The notes under the pieces: model-generated
The model's input: the letters and a program-made list of their open reading frames with translations, nothing else
Database searches by the model: none
Told to the model about the DNA's origin: nothing
Part shown: in pieces, positions 58,515 through 64,000 of the stretch
How the letters are laid out: the number at the start of each line of letters is the position of its first letter
How positions within the stretch are numbered: position 1 is the stretch's first letter
Source: Cydia pomonella
Lineage: Eukaryota; Arthropoda; Insecta; Lepidoptera; Tortricidae
NCBI RefSeq assembly: GCF_033807575.1
Contig: NC_084721.1
Location: 2,418,001 to 2,482,000 of the forward strand
Length of the DNA: 64,000 nt
Direction of reading: 5' to 3'
Translations under genes and position numbers: made by a program

Positions 58515-58800
58515 ATAAAGTTTTACAATTTTAAAATATATTTATTGAGATAACAATATACATAATGGATATATACAGATGATTACTATAATTAGCTTAT
58601 ATCTAAAATAGGCCCTTGAGGCATTGTACCAAGGATGCTGGCGGCATTTCCTCGTTGTATCGCAATACTGATACGTTGTGCGAGGAAGCCGCCAGCTCTT
58701 CGGTCACCAGTTACGTCAACCAGACGTTTCGCGATTTCTCCAAAAAACTTGTGACCCCATGGACCCAGAGTTTCAAAGAAAATAAAAGAAAATTTTCGGG
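58515..58800 (-). repeat. retroposon fragment
   Basis: Left part matches 22860-22960; right part is GC-richer (GAGGCATTGTACCAAGGATG, GTGCGAGGAAGCCGCCAGCT). Looks like a LINE 3' region in minus orientation; family not named. Confidence 0.5.
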
Positions 58801-59639
58801 ATAAACCATCAAAATGAAGCTCCGCTCGTGTGTGACATTGACACTATAGTTAGTTTGGAGTAGAAAAGTGTAATATTTTTTGTGACGCTCGCTAACGATG
58901 TCGGCGCTTCAGTCGGATTATTATTTGGCGCTTTTCCGAATCGCTGTTGAGGTCATACTTTTGTAGAATTGGATGGCGTTTTCGGTAATCTGGTAATATT
59001 ACAGTACTCTACCAAATACAGACCTATAGTAAATTCGGCAAAATGTGTCACCGAAATTACGCGGTTATATCCACAATCCACAATGTACGGTTTGAGAGAA
59101 TTCAACATGAGAGTCTCGTTACGTTGCGTGTTTGATCGATTTCTACTTTGGCAATTCTGTGGGGTTATCGCGAACCTAAATGAAAGAAGTTTGTCTATTT
59201 GCCTCTCTATCATTCGAATAAGTATGAATAACAAAAAGGCAAATAGACGAACGAAGTGGCTTGCTTGCGGTACACGCCCCGTTCCTAAGATGTCATATTT
59301 CAGTTATAAAATTTTGCTTGTCTGATATTTAGAGGGAGTGAATTGCAAAGACGACTAGCCTGGACGGCGAAAGAATTGGTCATAAATCATAAAACCAGTG
59401 CGGTGAGATGGCGTACCCTAAACATGTTCAGTTTTAGATTGCGGGAGGTGTTACAGCATTGAATACGAATTTACTTTGAGATATCCAGGAGCAGAAAATT
59501 TAAAAAGTGGAATTGATGTCTTATAAAAAAACAAGTGACCGAGTCCACCGGCAGCGGAGGCCAGAATCGAACCAGCGTCTACAGCTTAAGGATGACTCAC
59601 GCTACAACGGCTGGGCCCGGGCCAGGGCGCTCGACACTT

Positions 59640-60075
59640 CAATCAAATATCAAACATTTATTCAGCAAATAGACCGCAGAGGCAAAGACAAAAACAAAAT
59701 ACAATTAAAAATGTGGAATCAATGAAATAATATATACTTTATTAGAGATATATATAGTCTCTAAATGTCGAATTACTCAAAAAAAAAACTATGATAAAGA
59801 AATACAACCAACAAATAATAGAATTCTTTAGGGATGTATAAGTCTCTGTCAGAGATAAAATATAATTTAAAAAAAGATCACTAAATTATCCTTAGAAATG
59901 TAAAAGGTCTCCAAGTCTTGAATTCTTATATAAATAATGCAAAGACAAGAAATTAAATCAGACAAACAGACAAGAACCGAATTAAATGTCTCACGTTAAT
60001 GCCACTCAAAAGTAAAGTTACATACTTATAACATACATGTGCCCGTGTAAGCTTAAACAGACCGGTCTCCACAAA
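59640..60075 (+). repeat. dispersed repeat H, copy 2
   Basis: Second copy of the 31806-32282 repeat, inside the exchanger intron, with small indels. Confidence 0.8.
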
Positions 60076-60605
60076 TAGCGCTCGTTCACGAGTATGACGC
60101 GTATTTTCTATAGGTATATTCACACAAGATGATCACCTGTCATAGAAAACGAAGCGTCGGAAGACCCAGCCAGGTCTAACGTGAGTCATCCTACAGGGCT
60201 AAAAGTCCTGCGGTGGCAGCATGGTTCCATTTTTATCACCTGTCACTATGCCCGTCACTTTTGCGCTTACATACTTGTTAGAACGTGACAGGCATGGTGA
60301 CAAATCATAAAGAGCCGACCATCTTAGCGCTACTGACAACTATACCACCCCACACGACACTTGAATTTCTCAGAAAATAATGTAAACGTGTTTGAAAGTT
60401 GCGTTCGTAAATTTTTAACGATGTGCCTGGCGGGATCCATGTTTCAACTTGAATTTATTGGGTATGGCGACTAAGTGTAAACTTGTGTCAGATGGTGTTG
60501 GAGCATTTCCTAGTGATAACGTTAAAGTAATAGTTTATGCGACTGCTATATAATGAAAGGCTTATGCTTGAGCGTGGGTTTATGAAACTCGCTCGCTCGT
60601 TTCAT

Positions 60606-60691
60606 AAAAACATCACCTAAGTCTGTACAGTTGGACCGCATATTATGATCGGCATTCTGGCATTTGATTACACACTCAACAAAACGTCATC
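60606..60691 (+). repeat. 86-bp direct repeat, copy 1
   Basis: ATCACCTAAGTCTGTACAGT, TTATGATCGGCATTC and CACACTCAACAAAACGTCAT; copy 2 at 62496-62580. Confidence 0.88.
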
Positions 60692-60694
60692 TCG

Positions 60695-62490
60695 ACTGAT
60701 ACTAGAAATGAGGTAAAATCAAAATATCCTTTTCTTTTCAGATATATTTGAAATGTGTCTGTCATAAGTAGATATCGACGTTATTATTACGCAACAATAA
60801 CTTTCTTTACAAATAAGAAATATGTTGTAACAAAACAGTTTATATTTATGCTTGCCGTAATTAGCGGTTTTGAGAGCATCATATTAACAATTAAAGACCG
60901 TGACGTCACCCACAGATAATTGTTAAGGGTAAACCCAAATGATACGTCACAAACATATTATTTTGTTCTAGTTCTAGTCAGTACTTTTGTTGCGACCCGG
61001 TTATTAATTACATTTTTATTTAGCTTTAGCTGCTCATTACTCGCCCTAATTCAATTTGCTGTTTTTTTTAGAAATAGTTTGATATTTTACTTGTCTCACT
61101 AAATTAAAGTACTGACAAGACACGTTTCACAATAGTTCAATTTGTTCGAGCGAAAATGCTTTTTAATATTAAATTGAGTTGACTGTAGTTTTTATTAAAG
61201 CATACTCTGATAGTGACAGTTCTATTTCTGCCTAAATTGGATTTTGATGGAAATCAATGAATAGGCAGCCTTTTTGCCAGGCAATATAAAATTCTAATCT
61301 AAATCATATTTCAAGTTTCGGTACCGAACTCTAGACCTTTTATTAAAATAGTTGTTGGTTTAATTTAGATATCGAGCTATATACCTAATAATTTATAATG
61401 ATAAAATGCCATGAGAAAATGTCATGACGCATTAAGTCCGCCATTTGTACATTTTTTGATGTGCAATAAAGTTTAAAATAAATAAATAATAAACGCCTTA
61501 ATTAAGAATCTTACATACATATTTCTTGTACATATTCTTAATTATGTTTACATATTTCATTTTTGTTTTCTTTTGGTACCGGTTATTTGAGTGTTTCTTT
61601 TTTTCTGCAATTTTATTATTTGACCTTTTGTGCCATTTTTGTGTTATTTCTAGTCAGGGTCGCGAGCCCTTTACATCCCTATAGGAGAAAAAAAGATACT
61701 GCCATACAAAGTATATGAGGAAATGGTAACACCATAGGAAAAACTGTAGGACATTTTTTTACCCCATTAGGATCGAAAAAGCTCTTGATTCTGAGTTGAA
61801 ATAACGCAAATTCCCATTTCCAATCGTCTTTGTTTTTTCTTATAGGTTATATCGAGCTATAAGGTCCTAATCATATCTCAGACGGAAGGATGTGGTATGT
61901 ATTTCAGCTGTTTCGTGGGAATTTGCCCAATAACACTAAAATAAGAGATATTTGTGGCCTGACAATAAATGTTTTCTTTGAAAGATTAACTGCGTTGCTT
62001 AACAACTAATAAGAAGGTGCAATTACTTAGCATTTGCCCGTAATTAAAACGACAAAAAAAATCAATATAGAAACTCTGTGAATGCAGCGTCACGTACCTT
62101 GTCTATTTTTGCCACTACCGGGTTTATATTTGGCTAGAAAACGCCCAAATTTATCAGTAAGCGCTTACGACACCCGTGGATGATCCCGGATTACCGCCTG
62201 ACCCGCCTACTGGGGCGGCAGTGATACGTAGGGCTTCGGAAGCCCGACCGAAAATGTGGGTTATACACCTGATTGCGACAAGCTACACTAATGTTGATCT
62301 GAGGTCTACGTGAATTTTGAAAATCGTTTACGTATCTTCACCTGGTCTGGCACCTACTGGCGTTCTGTATTCACAAAGTAACTTATCGTAGAGTACGTTA
62401 TTCTTGTATGACACAGTTTAATTAGATTTAATTATATATCATTCTTCTATCATCTTAGTAGGTAGCTACAAACAACTTACTTTTAACGCA
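60695..62490. other. exchanger intron, distal part
   Basis: No exon recognised. AT-rich, with the LINE tail at 61430-61495. Confidence 0.4.
61430..61495 (+). repeat. LINE 3' tail fragment
   Basis: Same 3' end as the LINE at 48330-50175: ATTAAGTCCGCCATTTGTAC, T-run, GTGCAATAAAGTTTAAA and an AAATAAATAA tail, with no coding part. Confidence 0.7.
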
Positions 62491-62495
62491 CGGTA

Positions 62496-62580
62496 AAAAT
62501 ATCACCTAAGTCTGTACAGTTGGACCGGATATTATGATCGGCATTCCGGCATTTGATCACACACTCAACAAAACGTCATC
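62496..62580 (+). repeat. 86-bp direct repeat, copy 2
   Basis: Nearly identical to 60606-60691, about 1.9 kb downstream; directly followed by the repeat at 62588. Confidence 0.88.
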
Positions 62581-62587
62581 AAACAAG

Positions 62588-62775
62588 CGAACAAGCATAC
62601 GGCCCGCCTGATGGTAAGCAGTCTCCGTAGCCTATGTACGCCTGCAACTCCAGAGGAGTTACATGCGCGTTGCCGACCCTAAACCCGCCGCTCCTCGTCG
62701 AGCTCTGGCAACCTTACTCACTGGCAGGAACACAACACTATGAGTAGGGTCTAGTGTTATTTGGCTGCTGTTTTC
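62588..62775 (+). repeat. dispersed repeat with GGCAAACAAGC start, copy 3
   Basis: Longest copy; continues past GGCTGCTGTTTTCTG, the point where the 12422 copy stops at the satellite-bearing element. Confidence 0.8.
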
Positions 62776-63066
62776 TGTAAGGTAGCGGTACTTCTCCAGT
62801 TGGGCTCTGCTCTAGATCTGGAATGACATCCACTGGCTGTGCCCTACCACACAAAGCGAGATGACATTCACAATGCCCCTACCTCTCTTTTGGACGTAGT
62901 TTAAGGACGTACCCGGGTCCAAATCGCATTGCGCATCTGAAGATACTATGTGTTCTTAGTGTTCCAAGGAAATTATATGGTTGTTTCTTGTATGACTGTT
63001 TGTGTGTTATCTCCGAAATATAAAAAAAAAAATCATCTGGAATAGGTTCGTTTTGTGTGATAAACA

Positions 63067-63562
63067 GACATAGGAATCCGTGTGGCAAAATTGTTTGACA
63101 AGTAGGGAGTTCCTGTATCGATAAACTCGTCTATCGATGCTAGTTCTATATACTAGTGATCACTCAAGGGTTTGCTTGTAAAAATACGTTTTTATTAAGA
63201 GTAAAAATAATAATCAAATAATAACTCAATGTACTCTTCTTCGTTTTTAAGACAATAAAATACAATTTTATAATTTTACTCATCCCAATTGTTTATGTCC
63301 CATTTACTATTGTTAAAGTAAACGACCAGAATTTGTTCCATATTTTCGGGTATTAAGCGTCTAAAATTATAAAATTGACTCGTCTTGTCTTAAAAACGAA
63401 GAAGAGTACACTGAGTTATTATTTAATTATTTTTTTACTCTTAAAAAAACATATTTTTAAAAGTAAATCCTTGAGTGATCACTAGTTAGCATCGATAGTT
63501 GAGTTTATCGATACAGGAACTCCCTACTTGTGAAACAATTTTGCCCCACAGATTCCTATGTC
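63067..63562. mobile_element. ~500-bp palindromic element
   Basis: Arms of about 195 bp: GACATAGGAATC, GGCAAAATTGTTT, ACAAGTAGGGAGTTCCTGTA, GTGATCACTCAAGG and CTCTTCTTCGTTTTTAAGAC recur inverted on the right. The ~100-bp centre is unique. No ORF. Confidence 0.88.
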
Positions 63563-64000
63563 CGGTGATAAATAAACATTTGGAAAATTTGCTAGGGTAC
63601 TCGTACGATACGAACGCATCTTTTTCATTGTTGATTCGCTCAAATAAAATTAGATGCAATATTATTGTTTAGTAATTATTATAACAATTTATGATACATT
63701 TTGTGCTGATTCTAGTAAACTAGTTTTATTACCCCTTCATCGAAAAAGCAAAGTCCTTGAACGTCAAGAGCGATAGAAGTCATAGAAGTTTTTTTTTTTT
63801 ATCTTTATTAAATAAAGGGGTTTTATCATGTTTGATGATGTCACCCCCATTGTTACAAATCAAAATCACAATTTTACCGTCGCTTAATTCCTAAATTGAC
63901 AAGTTTGTACAAATCTTTAGCTTTTTTAGACAAAGGGTGTGCTAAAATATCGTTACATGTACCCACATTGAATATATTGATTTTATGCTTAATTATAAAA
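63563..64000. other. no gene seen
   Basis: AT-rich end of the window. Confidence 0.4.

Noticed and set aside
57560..59325. Open frames in the exchanger intron as downstream NCX exons
   Set aside because: None resembles the rest of CBD2 or the alpha-2 membrane region.

Overview
The window looks like nuclear DNA of a moth or butterfly (Lepidoptera). It is AT-rich and gene-poor, with spliced GT-AG genes. It is crowded with interspersed repeats of types familiar from lepidopteran genomes: tRNA-derived SINEs, hairpin MITEs, RTE- and CR1/jockey-type LINEs, and elements carrying (GTCY)n microsatellites next to a GGGTTCCGTA hairpin. No operons, bacterial genes or CRISPR arrays were seen.

Two host genes are supported. 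(1) A complete three-exon secreted carboxylesterase lies on the minus strand (8297 down to 4008). All exon junctions could be read, giving 584 residues with a signal peptide and an intact Ser-Glu-His triad. (2) A Na+/Ca2+ exchanger (ortholog of Drosophila Calx) lies on the plus strand. Only its large first coding exon (52507-54164) is in the window. It encodes the signal peptide, the first membrane half with the alpha-1 repeat, the loop, calcium-binding domain CBD1 and the start of CBD2. The remaining ~9.8 kb to the window end is best read as its next intron.

Everything else is mobile or repetitive. 0.5-1.7 kb: decayed CR1/jockey-type LINE (minus). 1.84-2.71 kb: hAT-like MITE with a perfect 8-bp target duplication. 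10.99-11.41 kb: LINE 3' end. 12.64-14.86 kb: inverted-repeat-bounded element filled with a 120-bp satellite. 14.88-15.32 kb: a second, ~106-bp tandem array. 16.4-16.66 kb: RTE 3' end. 18.3-22.84 kb: tandem-core element (family B) carrying a 3.19-kb non-LTR retrotransposon with an intact 1005-residue endonuclease/reverse-transcriptase ORF. 24.5, 30.2 and 30.8 kb: SINEs. 34.37-35.09 and 42.77-43.73 kb: two 5'-truncated RTE insertions with 10-bp target duplications. 37.35-38.06 kb: retroelement ORF with a restriction-like endonuclease signature. 45.97-48.30 kb: three elements nested in one another. 48.8-50.12 kb: a second long family B copy, inserted in a LINE 3' tail.

No previously undescribed multi-gene system was found. 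The most unusual signals are the satellite-filled element at 12.64-14.86 kb, the modular set of repeats sharing ends but differing inside (families A-D below), the triple nest at 46-48 kb, and RTE copies whose stop codon depends on the microsatellite tail.
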